From Bacillus sp. OV166 (GTDB lineage: Bacteria; Bacillota; Bacilli; Bacillales; Cytobacillaceae): a DNA stretch of 64,000 bases. Location: assembly GCF_900177675.1 (NCBI RefSeq), contig NZ_FXWM01000001.1, positions 4,225,001 through 4,289,000 on the forward strand, given 5' to 3'. The notes under the pieces were generated by a model. The model was not told the origin of the DNA, made no database searches, and saw nothing but the letters and a program-made list of their open reading frames with translations. The stretch's first letter is position 1. Each line of letters opens with the position of its first letter. This document shows, piece after piece, positions 24,457 through 34,011 of this stretch. The translations under genes were made by a program, and so were the position numbers.

Positions 24457-26220
24457 CTATCGTGCCTGTCTCAGTTTAGCAGTGGCAGCAGTGTCAATCG
24501 TCCAAGAGGCTGTATCAATAACTACCCCATAGTCACGCTGTGCGCTCTCCTGTGAAACATAGCCATTACGTACATCCTCAAGCACTTTCTCAACGCTGCG
24601 GTTAAATGGATTTCCCCATCCTCCACCGCCGCCTGCACTGCTGATTAGAACTTCATCGGCTTCCAAAGGTTGATTAATCGCCCCTGTACGCACCTCACGC
24701 TCGGTTCCAGGCCATAGCATAATATGATTGGAATCGGCTTCCTGGCCACCATTTAATGCCCAAGGTTTTGTCTTCGTTTTCTTTAGAATCGTTACGGCAT
24801 TCCCTGGAGCAGTAAATCTATATACACGAGTAGCTCCTACCCCGCCACGGTGCTCTCCAGCTCCACAGGAATCCTGACGAAGATAATAGCCTTCAATTAA
24901 TAGTGGAGCCTTGGTCTCTAATACCTCAATCGGGTTATTTCTGCAGCCTGGCTCTGATAAGTGCATAATTCCGTTTTCGCCGTCGCCTCCAGCATGAGCA
25001 CCAAAGCCAACCGCTTCATTTGTCGCTTCAAGCCAAACTTTACCGGTTACTGGATGTGTACCGACACCCATAACCGATACGACCTCTCCACCTGAACATG
25101 CAGGTACTATGTCTGGCATCGCATTTGCTAATGCCTTACAAATAATCTCCGGAATGTGAATAGATGGCCAAATTGTAAAAGTTGCCGCAGGATACTGCGC
25201 ATTTACCAATGAACCTTCCGGAGCAATGACGCGTAATGGACGGAAGTTGCCATCATTTGCTGGAGAATCCGGAGTTGTGAGCCCTTTGAAAGCCAGTGCT
25301 GCAACCCCTTCCGTTATCCCAATTGGCAGGTTAATAGGACCTGCAACCGCAGGATCCGTACCGGTGAAATCAACGATAAATTCGCTATCAGTTACGGTAA
25401 CCGTCACTTTAATTTTAACCATTTTGTCTTTTTCGACCCCATCATCATCAACCCAATCCTCGGCAGACCATGTTCCCTTCGGCAGAGCAGCAAGGCGAGC
25501 ACGAGCAATCCGTTCACCGTGGTTTAAAATCTCTTGACTTGCCACTTTAAAAGATTCTAGGCCGAACTTTTGTACCAGCTCTTGTACCCGCTTTTCACCG
25601 GTGTGGCAGCAAGAAATCTGAGCGTTCATATTTCCAATTACTCGATCTGGAATACGAGAGTTGAATTTGATAAGATTCTCCACCTCTAGATCACGAACGC
25701 CACGCTTGTAAATTTTTAGACCTGGAAGAATGAGCCCCTCTCTATGAATACTGGTAGTATCTAAGCAGTACCCAGGATCTTGTTGATTCAAATCAAGCCA
25801 GTGTGCTTTACAGGCAGCATACCCAATCAGCTCATCTTGATAGAAGATTGGTGAGCTAACTAGTACATCCAATGTGTGGTTAGAGCTCCAGTATGGATAG
25901 TTAAAGAGAATGACATCCCCTTCATGAATGTTCTCTTCGCCGAGAAACTCTACCATTTTTCTCAGCGCATAGTCATTACCACGAGTAAAAATAGCCAACC
26001 CAGGTGATTCAGCTAGTAATCTACATTCGCGGTCGTAAATTCCAAGTCCAAAATCCTGAATTTCATAGATGATCGTGTCATAAGCGGTACGCTTTAAATT
26101 CCTCATCATCTCCCGTGCTGCTGACAGCAGGTAGTTGTGAATAACTTGAACTTTAATCTGTTCTGCATGATCATCTACATTTGTTTGCGCACTATTTTTT
26201 AATTCTATGCTCCTAGTCAT
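24457..26220 (-). CDS. hyuB: Hydantoinase B / oxoprolinase subunit B (HyuB), copy 1
   Basis: 587 residues, a full-length HyuB (the family runs about 520-590). Typical blocks are ARIAALPKGTW-like SAEDWVDDDG, INLPIGITEGVAALAFKGL, VWLEATNEAVGFGAHAGGDG and the glycine-rich ISSAGGGGGWGNPFNRSVEK near the C-terminus. With HyuA it forms an ATP-dependent amidohydrolase that opens hydantoin, 5-oxoproline or lactam rings. The ATG overlaps the HyuA stop in an ATGA arrangement, as expected for a translationally coupled subunit pair. An M19 dipeptidase follows 15 bases later. The ring substrate is unknown. Confidence 0.9.
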   Translation of the reverse strand: MTRSIELKNSAQTNVDDHAEQIKVQVIHNYLLSAAREMMRNLKRTAYDTIIYEIQDFGLGIYDRECRLLAESPGLAIFTRGNDYALRKMVEFLGEENIHEGDVILFNYPYWSSNHTLDVLVSSPIFYQDELIGYAACKAHWLDLNQQDPGYCLDTTSIHREGLILPGLKIYKRGVRDLEVENLIKFNSRIPDRVIGNMNAQISCCHTGEKRVQELVQKFGLESFKVASQEILNHGERIARARLAALPKGTWSAEDWVDDDGVEKDKMVKIKVTVTVTDSEFIVDFTGTDPAVAGPINLPIGITEGVAALAFKGLTTPDSPANDGNFRPLRVIAPEGSLVNAQYPAATFTIWPSIHIPEIICKALANAMPDIVPACSGGEVVSVMGVGTHPVTGKVWLEATNEAVGFGAHAGGDGENGIMHLSEPGCRNNPIEVLETKAPLLIEGYYLRQDSCGAGEHRGGVGATRVYRFTAPGNAVTILKKTKTKPWALNGGQEADSNHIMLWPGTEREVRTGAINQPLEADEVLISSAGGGGGWGNPFNRSVEKVLEDVRNGYVSQESAQRDYGVVIDTASWTIDTAATAKLRQAR

Positions 26221-28268
26221 GCTATACCTCCTCTATCATTATAAATAGCGATGGTAAGTTCTCCATACTCTCCAACCGTTAGAACATCACCTTCGTGTAA
26301 AATGGTGGTGTGGCTAGGCTCCTCTATGATTGCTGGACCGGCTATCTCATCTCCGGCAAGCAGCTTAAATCGATCATAAACTTCATACTCAATGTTACCA
26401 TTAAGGGGTGATTGGTAGACAGAGCGGCTTACTTTACGTGCTGCCAATCCATCACCTTTCCCTGCTTCGAGCTTGGCAATTCTCGGTTTCGCAAGCACGC
26501 CAATAGCTCTCACACGAAGGGTAACGATTTCTACTGGATCTGTTGTTTGGTGACCATATTGCGTCTCATGGGCATCACCGAAGTTTGCGGCAATTTCCGA
26601 TATGTGAGCTGGTGTAATGTCGTCCCCCGGGATCTCAATCTTAACGGTATGCTCTTGGCCTGCATAACGCATCTCTGCCCAACGAATAAACTTGCAATCC
26701 TTAGAGGTAAATCCATCGCGGCCAAGAGATTCACGTCCGTTATCTTCCAAATTGCCATACAACATGGTAATTTCATTAACATCTGCGTTCACTAGACCTG
26801 TTACAAAGGTTTGAGCAAAATCATACACTACATCGACCATCATCATTCCCCATGCTGAGAAATTACCTGCTCCTGGAGGAATAATAACAGTTGGAATACC
26901 AATCTCTCGTGCAACGTTACAGGAAACGAGTCCTCCACCTCCGCCAAAGCCAAGAAGGGCAAAATCTTTTGGGTGATACCCTCGTTCTACTGATATTTCT
27001 CGAATCGCACCAGTAATCTTCGCCTCACTTATGCGGACGATACCAGCAGCTGCCTGCTCGATAGAAAGGTTTAACCGATCGGAAAGCTTCTTAATTGCAT
27101 TACGGGAAAGATTAGGATCAATGGTCATCGCTCCCCCAAGAAAGTTCTGATCATCTAAATAACCTAACGTTAGGGCAGCATCGGTAAACGTTGCATTTAC
27201 TCCGCCTTTTCCATAACATGCAGGGCCTGGGTCTGCACCCGCACTTTTTGGTCCAACCTGAAGGGCTCCTCCGTCATCGATCCATGAGATACTCCCGCCG
27301 CCAGAACCAATCGTACGAATATCAATCATTGGTGTGGATATCGGTAAACTCTCAACTAATGCCTCGTTTTCTATAGCAATCTGTCCATCTACGACCATAG
27401 TGGTGTCAAGACTTGTTCCACCCATATCTAGGGTGATCAAATTCGGATATCCTGTCAGTTCAGATAAATATGCTGCACCAATTGCACCACCTGCTGGCCC
27501 GGACATAACTGAATGAACGGGTTCTTCCTTAGCTGCTTTCGCTGTCATGGCACCGCCGCCTGAGCGGGTAAGTAAGAATTGGCCTTGATAGCCTTCTTCC
27601 TGTAATTCACTGTCGAGTCGATCCAAATAAGTACGCATGATTGGCTTGATATACGCATCAATAACAGCTGTACTAGTACGTTCATATTCGCGATATTCTC
27701 GTGTTAATCGATGGGATAAAGTCACTGAAACATCTGGGTATTCTTCAAGAAGCACCTTCTCCATTTCAAGTTCGTGATTCGGGTTGATATAGCTGTGTAA
27801 GAAGCAGACTACTACGGATGGAACTCCCTCTTCACGAAGTTGTTGAGCCAATTTAACCGCTTCTTCGCGATCAAATGGAGTAAGAACATTTCCTTGATAA
27901 TCAAGACGCTCACTCACTTCAAGGCGCCGGTGCCTTGGGACTAATGATTCCGGTTTACGATATTTAAAATCGTACATGGAATCACGGTCAGTACGCCCTA
28001 ACTCATAAACATCTCTAAACCCCTTGGTTGTAACGATTGCTACCTGAGCTCCTGTACGAGTTAGAAGAGCATTCAGGCCAAGAGTTGTCCCATGTACAAA
28101 GTAATCTATTTCCTCGAAACTAACTTCTGCCTTACGGAATCCTTCCAGAACACCGCTCGCAGGGTTGTGTGGGACGGTCTCTACCTTTTCAAGGCGTAGA
28201 TCGCCTGAAGCTGGATCGAGTGTCACAACATCGGTAAAAGTACCACCAACATCAACTGAAATTCGCAT
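26217..28268 (-). CDS. hyuA: Hydantoinase A / oxoprolinase subunit A (HyuA), copy 1
   Basis: 683 residues. The N-terminal Hydant_A_N domain starts with SVDVGGTFTDVV (ATP-binding phosphate loop of the acetate/sugar kinase/Hsp70 fold). The hydantoinase core includes FVHGTTLGLNALLTRTGA, SGGGAMTAKAA, LITLDMGGTSLDTTMV and VGPKSAGADPGPACYGKGG. The C-terminal subdomain ends ELTIAIYNDRG. It is the subunit that phosphorylates the substrate. The start is the ATG at 28266-28268, 7 bases after AGGAGG. It is the first gene of the HyuA-HyuB-M19 operon; the 143-base leader to the DUF917 gene upstream contains no terminator I can see. Confidence 0.9.
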   Translation of the reverse strand: MRISVDVGGTFTDVVTLDPASGDLRLEKVETVPHNPASGVLEGFRKAEVSFEEIDYFVHGTTLGLNALLTRTGAQVAIVTTKGFRDVYELGRTDRDSMYDFKYRKPESLVPRHRRLEVSERLDYQGNVLTPFDREEAVKLAQQLREEGVPSVVVCFLHSYINPNHELEMEKVLLEEYPDVSVTLSHRLTREYREYERTSTAVIDAYIKPIMRTYLDRLDSELQEEGYQGQFLLTRSGGGAMTAKAAKEEPVHSVMSGPAGGAIGAAYLSELTGYPNLITLDMGGTSLDTTMVVDGQIAIENEALVESLPISTPMIDIRTIGSGGGSISWIDDGGALQVGPKSAGADPGPACYGKGGVNATFTDAALTLGYLDDQNFLGGAMTIDPNLSRNAIKKLSDRLNLSIEQAAAGIVRISEAKITGAIREISVERGYHPKDFALLGFGGGGGLVSCNVAREIGIPTVIIPPGAGNFSAWGMMMVDVVYDFAQTFVTGLVNADVNEITMLYGNLEDNGRESLGRDGFTSKDCKFIRWAEMRYAGQEHTVKIEIPGDDITPAHISEIAANFGDAHETQYGHQTTDPVEIVTLRVRAIGVLAKPRIAKLEAGKGDGLAARKVSRSVYQSPLNGNIEYEVYDRFKLLAGDEIAGPAIIEEPSHTTILHEGDVLTVGEYGELTIAIYNDRGGIA

Positions 28269-28411
28269 AGCATTTCCTCCTATATTCATATATTCTTACA
28301 TCCAAGCTTTTAAGTATAGGTTTCCAATGACTCAACTGACGATTAAGTATGCGAGAAAGTAGTCTTGAATCATCACCTCCCTAATTGTATGTGTGTTAGC
28401 ATCCTAGCAAA

Positions 28412-29536
28412 CTACCTTTTGAGTGCGACAAAATCCAAATCATAACCAAATGCACGTGGACCACAAACTTCAATCGCTTTTTCCGTTTTCATTCTCTCAT
28501 GCGCAGGAACAACAACAATCGTTCCACGGTACCCATATTTAACAATATCGGTCCGAATCGGTTCCGCTGTTTCTGAGTCTAATATCGTAATAAGATCAGG
28601 AGGCAAACAGATTAATTGGTTATCAATGGTTAATTTCAACCATTCATTTTGAAAATCAATCACAGCCGTGCTTCCTTTGTGCTCTCCGAATCCTTCCATG
28701 ATAATTTGTCCCATGGAAAATCCTTTGGTGCTTTCTGCACCGAAGTCGCGATTGATATCAACAATTTTCCCCTTAAAAGCGCTCCATCCACCGGTAATTT
28801 CTTCAACGACTTTAATCGGATCATGGTGCACGTTGCGAGCTTCCCTTACTTTTTTCCCCAACTCAAGTGTTAGGCTTACTGTGTTTGGAATACATGTTGC
28901 TCTCAGTTGTTCCCCATTCATTGGGTATCCTGCAATCCAGCTGATTCCTCCATATGACATTGCTGTTTGACGAACAATGTTCTCAGCCATGTATGCATCT
29001 GTAGTATCAATTATCGTAGCAAACCCTTTCTCATTAATGGATGCAACCGGACTGGCTGAAACACCTCCAATATGAAAACTTGTCATTTGTAATTCAGGAA
29101 AAGCTCTGCCCATCCCATCACCATCAATAACAGGTAAGCCCATTTCACCAGCAACTGCCATCGGAACAGTTGTATTAACTCCGCCAGCCTCTGGTGGAAT
29201 TACGCCAACGAAATCACGATTCAAGTATTTACTTAATTTTTGAAAAGCAATATTCAATTCGCTTCCGTTTGGAGTTTTTTCCGTCAGAACCACTGGGGCT
29301 CCTAAACATCCCCCCATCGCGATCATCGCATCATCTGGTACATCTTCAGGTTTAATTAATACGATTTCTTTCCCTTTATTTAGTACGTTATAAGCCCATA
29401 ACAGTCCGATTTCCGGGTCACCGCCCCCACCAGTCGCAAGGATGGAAGCACCTAATGTAATGTCATCAATATCCTGTCTTGTTAACGTTTTATAATCACT
29501 TATTTCCCATTTTTTTAGGATGTCGTACACACTCAT
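28412..29536 (-). CDS. DUF917 family protein (lone copy)
   Basis: 374 residues of the DUF917 family, which Pfam has (as I recall) renamed after an S-methyl-thiohydantoin desulfurase. Shared marks with the other three copies in the window are GASILATGGGGDPEIGLLWA at about 29-48, GGVNTTVPMAVAGEMGLPVID and DGDGMGRAFPELQM, and a C-terminal VPAHERMKTEKAIEVCGPRAFGYD. It is nearest to the copy at 31066-32235 (both start MSVYDIL and share PDLITILDSETAEPIRTDI-like wording). Unlike the other copies it is not next to a short HyuA gene; a full HyuA lies downstream and an M24 peptidase upstream. AAGGAGG precedes the ATG by 7 bases. Confidence 0.85.
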   Translation of the reverse strand: MSVYDILKKWEISDYKTLTRQDIDDITLGASILATGGGGDPEIGLLWAYNVLNKGKEIVLIKPEDVPDDAMIAMGGCLGAPVVLTEKTPNGSELNIAFQKLSKYLNRDFVGVIPPEAGGVNTTVPMAVAGEMGLPVIDGDGMGRAFPELQMTSFHIGGVSASPVASINEKGFATIIDTTDAYMAENIVRQTAMSYGGISWIAGYPMNGEQLRATCIPNTVSLTLELGKKVREARNVHHDPIKVVEEITGGWSAFKGKIVDINRDFGAESTKGFSMGQIIMEGFGEHKGSTAVIDFQNEWLKLTIDNQLICLPPDLITILDSETAEPIRTDIVKYGYRGTIVVVPAHERMKTEKAIEVCGPRAFGYDLDFVALKR

Positions 29537-29575
29537 CCCGATTCCTCCTTGGTTATCGAGCTGCTTTTCGCTAGC

Positions 29576-30682
29576 TCAATTGATTAGATCACGCTTCGTT
29601 TGGGTCAATACTTCGTAACCACCTTCAGTTATTAGAACCATATCTTCGATTCGAACAGCCCCTACTCCAGGCAGATATACCCCAGGTTCAATCGTTACCA
29701 CCATGTTCTTTTCAAGAATATCAGTTCTTCCCTTATCGATAATCGGGCCTTCATGAATATCTAAGCCTAATCCATGTCCCGTTAAGTGCGGGAAGTAATC
29801 GCCATATCCTAATTCTTGGATCTTCTGTCTTGCTATGTAATCAATCTCTCCAGCCTGCACTCCTGGACGCAAGGACTGAATGGTCTCCTGCTGGATTCTT
29901 AATACATCTTGGAACAGCCGTTTCTGTTCAAGTGTAGTTTCTTTTACTGAAAAAGTCCGGGTAATATCGGAGCAATAACCTTGATAAATTGCGCCCATAT
30001 CTAACAAGATTAATTCATTAGGATTCAATGCTTTATCTGAAGCATATCGTTGTGGTAGCCAGCTGTTCTCACCGGAAGCGAGAAAAATCTCGAATGATGA
30101 ATTTTCAGCTCCTTCTTTTAACATCGTATACATGGCGACAGCTGTTACTTCGTGTTCCTTCATCCCTGCTCTAGCTGCTTTCAGCGCTTCTTGCATTGCT
30201 TTGTCGGCAATTTGAGCAGACTTACGAATAATTTGAATTTCTTCCTCACTTTTAATCATCCGCAACCGTCCGACTTCAGATGCGATATTTTCAAAATGGG
30301 CATTTGACAGTTTCTCTTGAAGGTACTGGAAGGTATCATAGTTAAGTTCCGGCAGCTCCACACCAACCCGTGTTATTTTGCGTTTATGAAAATAATGATT
30401 TAAAACAGTAAGATAATCAGGGGTATCTTCTGGAAAAGGGAGAATTTCTTTAATCCAGCAATCCCTCAGAGCCCGTTTTAAATCTAAGCGTGCCACAACG
30501 TACTTTATATCTTGTTGTGAAATTAATAGAATACTAAAGGAAGCAGTATTCATACGAAGTCCTGTATAATATCGGATACTGGCTCGATTAAATAGCAAAC
30601 ATACATCCAGTTGTCTCTCTTCCATTATCTTTCGTAAAGCTTGAACTCTTTTTAAAAACGGATTGACTTCCAAATTCCTCAC
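29576..30682 (-). CDS. M24 family metallopeptidase (Xaa-Pro dipeptidase/creatinase fold), copy 1
   Basis: 368 residues with the N-terminal creatinase-type domain (to about residue 135) and the pita-bread catalytic domain. The metal ligands are all visible: the Asp pair in LLDMGAIYQGYCSDITRTF, His in LTGHGLGLDIHEGP, Glu in TIEPGVYLPG and Glu in RIEDMVLI. It should therefore be an active peptidase or C-N hydrolase; prolidase-like cleavage of Xaa-Pro is the family default and would suit the proline genes in this island. The start is uncertain: a GTG at 30680-30682 or a TTG three codons later with AGGTGAGG just ahead. It lies 40 bases upstream of the lone DUF917 gene. Confidence 0.86.
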   Translation of the reverse strand: MRNLEVNPFLKRVQALRKIMEERQLDVCLLFNRASIRYYTGLRMNTASFSILLISQQDIKYVVARLDLKRALRDCWIKEILPFPEDTPDYLTVLNHYFHKRKITRVGVELPELNYDTFQYLQEKLSNAHFENIASEVGRLRMIKSEEEIQIIRKSAQIADKAMQEALKAARAGMKEHEVTAVAMYTMLKEGAENSSFEIFLASGENSWLPQRYASDKALNPNELILLDMGAIYQGYCSDITRTFSVKETTLEQKRLFQDVLRIQQETIQSLRPGVQAGEIDYIARQKIQELGYGDYFPHLTGHGLGLDIHEGPIIDKGRTDILEKNMVVTIEPGVYLPGVGAVRIEDMVLITEGGYEVLTQTKRDLIN

Positions 30683-30705
30683 CTATTCAGCTTTATTATT
30701 TTAGA

Positions 30706-30772
30706 AATGCTGGTGAAATCATGGGTTATTCTCTTTAAGAATGAACAACGTATTCATGGTTTCACCAGCATT
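30706..30772. repeat. Long inverted repeat between the winged-helix gene and M24 gene
   Basis: AATGCTGGTGAAATCATG (30706-30723) and CATGGTTTCACCAGCATT (30755-30772) match inverted at 17 of 18 positions, with 31 bases between. It follows the gene at 30791 closely and precedes the M24 start. It could be an intercistronic processing hairpin or terminator; the T run on the minus side is short. Confidence 0.6.
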
Positions 30773-30790
30773 ATGTCTGATCATATGTTT

Positions 30791-31066
30791 TTATATTAAT
30801 TCTCTAATGGTCTGCTCCAACTCTGGATTGATTAAATACACTTTTCTTGGGACACGAGACTCAATGTTAGAGGTTGCCTGACTTGCCAACTCAAGAATAA
30901 CGAAAGAATCAATAAACGATTGGCAAATTTCATCGACCTGCTCCACAGAATATCCGAGCTTGTCTGCTAATTCTTTTCTTTCGATATAAGGCTGATTGAC
31001 AATCGTCTTTAAAACTAACTTAATATCTTGATCTTCTAGTTTGGTTTGAAGCAATTGCGTTTCCAT
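30791..31066 (-). CDS. Small winged-helix-like protein, 91 aa
   Basis: 91 residues of unknown family. The middle, IVNQPYIERKELADKLGYSV followed by EQVDEICQSFIDSFVILEL, has the shape of a winged-helix DNA-binding domain as in MarR or Lrp-like proteins, but no ligand domain follows. The ATG overlaps the last base of the DUF917 stop (31066), with GGGGGT 6 bases ahead, so it is translationally coupled to that gene. It may be a small regulator of the HyuA / DUF917 operon or an accessory subunit of its products; the sequence does not decide. Confidence 0.6.
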   Translation of the reverse strand: METQLLQTKLEDQDIKLVLKTIVNQPYIERKELADKLGYSVEQVDEICQSFIDSFVILELASQATSNIESRVPRKVYLINPELEQTIRELI

Positions 31067-32235
31067 TATTTTACCCCCTGTTTTGCCATTAACTTTTCAA
31101 CGGGAACATAATCAAAGTCATATCCAAAATAGCGAGGACCGAATGTCTCAAGACCTTTTTCTGTTCTCATCCGTTCATGAGCCGGTATAAGAATAATCGA
31201 GCCACGGTAGCCGTATTTCATAATGTCCGTACGAATCGGCTCACCTGTTTCAATATCAAGGATTGCAATGAGATCCGGTGTAACACATTTTAGTTCGTTA
31301 TCCACCCTTAAATTTAACCATTCATTTTGAAAATCCAATTCAGCTCTTTGTCCTTTGCAGTCTCCAATACCTTCCATTATCACTTTTCCAAGTGAGAATC
31401 CTTTGTTCATCTCACCACCAAATTCTCTTTGAATATCGACGATTTTCCCATTGAATACTCGGTGGCCTTGAATATTTCTAGTATTTTTAATACTAGTTAA
31501 AATTTGTTCAACTGGGTCATTGTGGCTCTTTCTGGCTTCCATGACGGCTTTCCCTACATCCCATGCAATACTTTGGGAGTTTAAGATGGAGGTTCTTTTC
31601 ACATCAGCTCCAGACATTGCGTAGGTGGCTACCCAGGAAATTCCGCCATAAGACATCGCTACTTTTCGTGCAATCGACTCTGCCATCAGATCATCATCCT
31701 GTGTATCAATCACCGTTGTGTTCATACGGTCATCGGTAGAAACTGTTGGGGATGCGTGCACCCCTTGAGTAGCCCATGAAGTCATTTGCAACTCAGGGAA
31801 GGCACGATTCATTCCATCTACATCGATCACAGGCAATCCCAATTCTGCTGCAACAGCATAAGCAACAATGGAGTTTACCCCTCCACACTCAAGTGGGATT
31901 GTTGCTTGTAGTTTTTTGCCCATATAGGCTTCCAATGTGGAAACCGCTTTATTCAAAACGTCTTCATTAGGCGGCTTTTCCGTTAACACTAGGGCTGCTC
32001 CTAAACAAGCAGGGCTCGCCACTAAAATATCATCTGGAATATCTAGTGGGTCAATCATAACAATATCTTTGCCTTCATCTAAAACTTTATAGGCCCATAG
32101 CAGTCCGATTTCCGGATCTCCTCCACCACCAGTGGCTAAAATAGAAGCCCCTAGCGTAATTTCTTCAATGCTTTTCTTGTCGATTACCCGATAATTGGTA
32201 ATACCCCAATCTTCTAAAATGTCATAAACACTCAT
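31066..32235 (-). CDS. DUF917 family protein, paired with short HyuA (pair 1)
   Basis: 389 residues. Family marks: GASILATGGGGDPEIGLLWA, GVNSIVAYAVAAELGLPVID, DVDGMNRAFPELQMTSWA (Asn replaces the usual Gly in GMGRAF), and ILIPAHERMRTEKGLETFGP near the end. The start is the ATG at 32233-32235, which has GAGGAGGG 5 bases upstream; a frame reaching 32337 would overlap the preceding gene. The short HyuA gene ends 19 bases upstream, so the two are cotranscribed, HyuA first, which is the opposite order to the pairs at 53982-56656 and 58945-61621. The reaction is unknown; action on a hydantoin-like ring is inferred. Confidence 0.85.
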   Translation of the reverse strand: MSVYDILEDWGITNYRVIDKKSIEEITLGASILATGGGGDPEIGLLWAYKVLDEGKDIVMIDPLDIPDDILVASPACLGAALVLTEKPPNEDVLNKAVSTLEAYMGKKLQATIPLECGGVNSIVAYAVAAELGLPVIDVDGMNRAFPELQMTSWATQGVHASPTVSTDDRMNTTVIDTQDDDLMAESIARKVAMSYGGISWVATYAMSGADVKRTSILNSQSIAWDVGKAVMEARKSHNDPVEQILTSIKNTRNIQGHRVFNGKIVDIQREFGGEMNKGFSLGKVIMEGIGDCKGQRAELDFQNEWLNLRVDNELKCVTPDLIAILDIETGEPIRTDIMKYGYRGSIILIPAHERMRTEKGLETFGPRYFGYDFDYVPVEKLMAKQGVK

Positions 32236-32254
32236 GGTTTCCCTCCTCACTGTT

Positions 32255-33853
32255 TTAAGCAAATACTTTGCCCTTAACCCGTACTCTGACCTTTTGTTTC
32301 TTTCCTGGCATGTAAGCAAACGGAATTTCTTCCACATCTAAAATTTCCTCTGTTCCAGCAATGGCTCCAGCTTCTTGCGCATTTTTCTTAGCTAAGGCAA
32401 CAACACGGTCGATGGCATCATTTCGGTTTTCAACTGCAAGGTCAACGGCCAATTCTGCAGAAGCTCCAATTTCCGCGATCGTTGTTCCAATTGCGCCGCC
32501 CACTTCAAAATGATTCGGAAGGACCACCTCAGTAGTTCCTTCAATATTATGCTGCGGAACAGCTAAGGCTCCCCCGCCAATAAAGATAGCAGGTATTAAC
32601 CCCGATTCAGTTTTCATCTGGTCAATGGCAATCTCAACACGTTCCTTAATTCTAGCGTTCGCTTCCTTTACTAAGGATGCTGATAATGAATTTATTGCAG
32701 CTATGTTCGTAACATAATTGGTATCAAAAATCTCAAGTTTGCTGTTTAAACGTCCTGTTGCCACAGCAATATCATGTACGGTTAAAATAGGACCGCCGAA
32801 TGATTTACCTAGTTTGACAAGGTTATATCCCACGCTTTCAGGTCCCAAACCAATGACTTTATCCTGTTGAGTTTTGATAATCGTTCCACCGCCCAGAGCA
32901 ATGGACAAAAGGTCAGGACAGCGTACATTTGTTTTTACTCCACCGATATTTACAGTGATAGAGGATTCTCTTGGAAAACCATTTACAATATAGGCTACAT
33001 CAGTTGAGGTTCCACCCACATCCACGACCGCCCCATTTTGGATACCTGATAAGTACACGGCTCCACGAACAGAAGCAGCTGGTCCCGAAGCTACTGTAAA
33101 GATTGGATACTCTACTGCATGATCAGCGTTCATTACACTTCCATCGTTTTGAACCACAAATAGCTTTGCATTGATATTTCGATCTGCCACCGCTTGTTTG
33201 AATGCTTCAACGGCACGTTTCATAACCGATTTAACGGAAGCGTTTAAGATCGTTGAGTTTTCTCTTTCTAGTAAAGAGATGGATGCGATTTTATGGGATT
33301 GAGTAATGAACACCTCTTCACCAAGGTAATCCCTTACGATTTCCATTGCACGGTCTTCGTGTTTTGGTATGATTGGTGAAAATACACCAGTAATGGCTAC
33401 CGATCCTACCTTCCCTTTCATTGCTTTCGCTGCATCCATAATGGCTTTTTCATCTAAAGGGACTATGTCCTTACCGTTATATTCAGATCCACCTCGAATG
33501 ATATGTACATGTTCTTTACCACCTAAAGCAGCGATTAAATCTTCTGGCCACCCGGTCATTGGCGGTATCGCAGTTGTCGCAGGTGCCCCAATGCGGAAAA
33601 TACCTACTTTATCAAGTTTGCGTCTTTCAATTATGGCATTCGTTGTATGGGTAGTTCCAAGGGAAACCATTTCTATTTTAGAAACATCTACTTGGCTATT
33701 TTTTAACAATAAATCCAATGCATTTATAATCCCTGTTGTAATATCTTCTGTGGTTAATGACTTTGTTTTCGAAACAACTTCTTTGCCTCTCATTAAAACA
33801 CCATCGGTAAAAGTCCCACCGACATCAAAACCAATCCTGATTTGCTCTGACAT
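32255..33853 (-). CDS. Short HyuA (hydantoinase/oxoprolinase family), pair 1
   Basis: 532 residues, about 150 shorter than the full HyuA proteins in the window. IRIGFDVGGTFTDGVLM opens the ATP-binding domain; SLGTTHTTNAIIERRKLDKVG and GAVVDVGGTSTDVAY are further core blocks. The C-terminus ends EIPFAYMPGKKQKVRVRVKG, a tail with the pattern P..YM.G....R.R.K..G shared with the two other short copies. It has no HyuB neighbour; a DUF917 gene follows 19 bases later instead. AGGAGGAAAAC lies before the ATG. A terminator of the preceding transporter operon lies just upstream (33918-33957), so transcription probably starts in the 60 bases between. Confidence 0.87.
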   Translation of the reverse strand: MSEQIRIGFDVGGTFTDGVLMRGKEVVSKTKSLTTEDITTGIINALDLLLKNSQVDVSKIEMVSLGTTHTTNAIIERRKLDKVGIFRIGAPATTAIPPMTGWPEDLIAALGGKEHVHIIRGGSEYNGKDIVPLDEKAIMDAAKAMKGKVGSVAITGVFSPIIPKHEDRAMEIVRDYLGEEVFITQSHKIASISLLERENSTILNASVKSVMKRAVEAFKQAVADRNINAKLFVVQNDGSVMNADHAVEYPIFTVASGPAASVRGAVYLSGIQNGAVVDVGGTSTDVAYIVNGFPRESSITVNIGGVKTNVRCPDLLSIALGGGTIIKTQQDKVIGLGPESVGYNLVKLGKSFGGPILTVHDIAVATGRLNSKLEIFDTNYVTNIAAINSLSASLVKEANARIKERVEIAIDQMKTESGLIPAIFIGGGALAVPQHNIEGTTEVVLPNHFEVGGAIGTTIAEIGASAELAVDLAVENRNDAIDRVVALAKKNAQEAGAIAGTEEILDVEEIPFAYMPGKKQKVRVRVKGKVFA

Positions 33854-33917
33854 ATGTTTTCCTCCTCGTTATATATTTCCTATTAATCCATTATTCTGTT
33901 GATTTTATTTTAGAAAA

Positions 33918-33957
33918 AGGCTCCACCAAATCTATTAAATTAGTTAAGGTGAAGCCT
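33918..33957 (-). terminator. Terminator of the racemase-MFS operon
   Basis: AGGCTCCACC (33918-33927) and GGTGAAGCCT (33948-33957) pair around a 20-base loop. On the minus strand it is followed by TTTTTCTAAAAT. It lies 55 bases past the MFS stop codon. Confidence 0.65.
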
Positions 33958-34011
33958 AAGTAATAAACATTTTATCTGCTTAATATTTAAATGGATTAAA
34001 CTTTTTTAATG

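Noticed and set aside
28340..28382. A 13-codon minus-strand frame (MIQDYFLAYLIVS) after GGGAGGTG, upstream of HyuA copy 1, as a leader peptide
   Set aside because: The ribosome motif is only two bases from the ATG, the codons are not enriched for any amino acid, and no attenuator hairpins follow.
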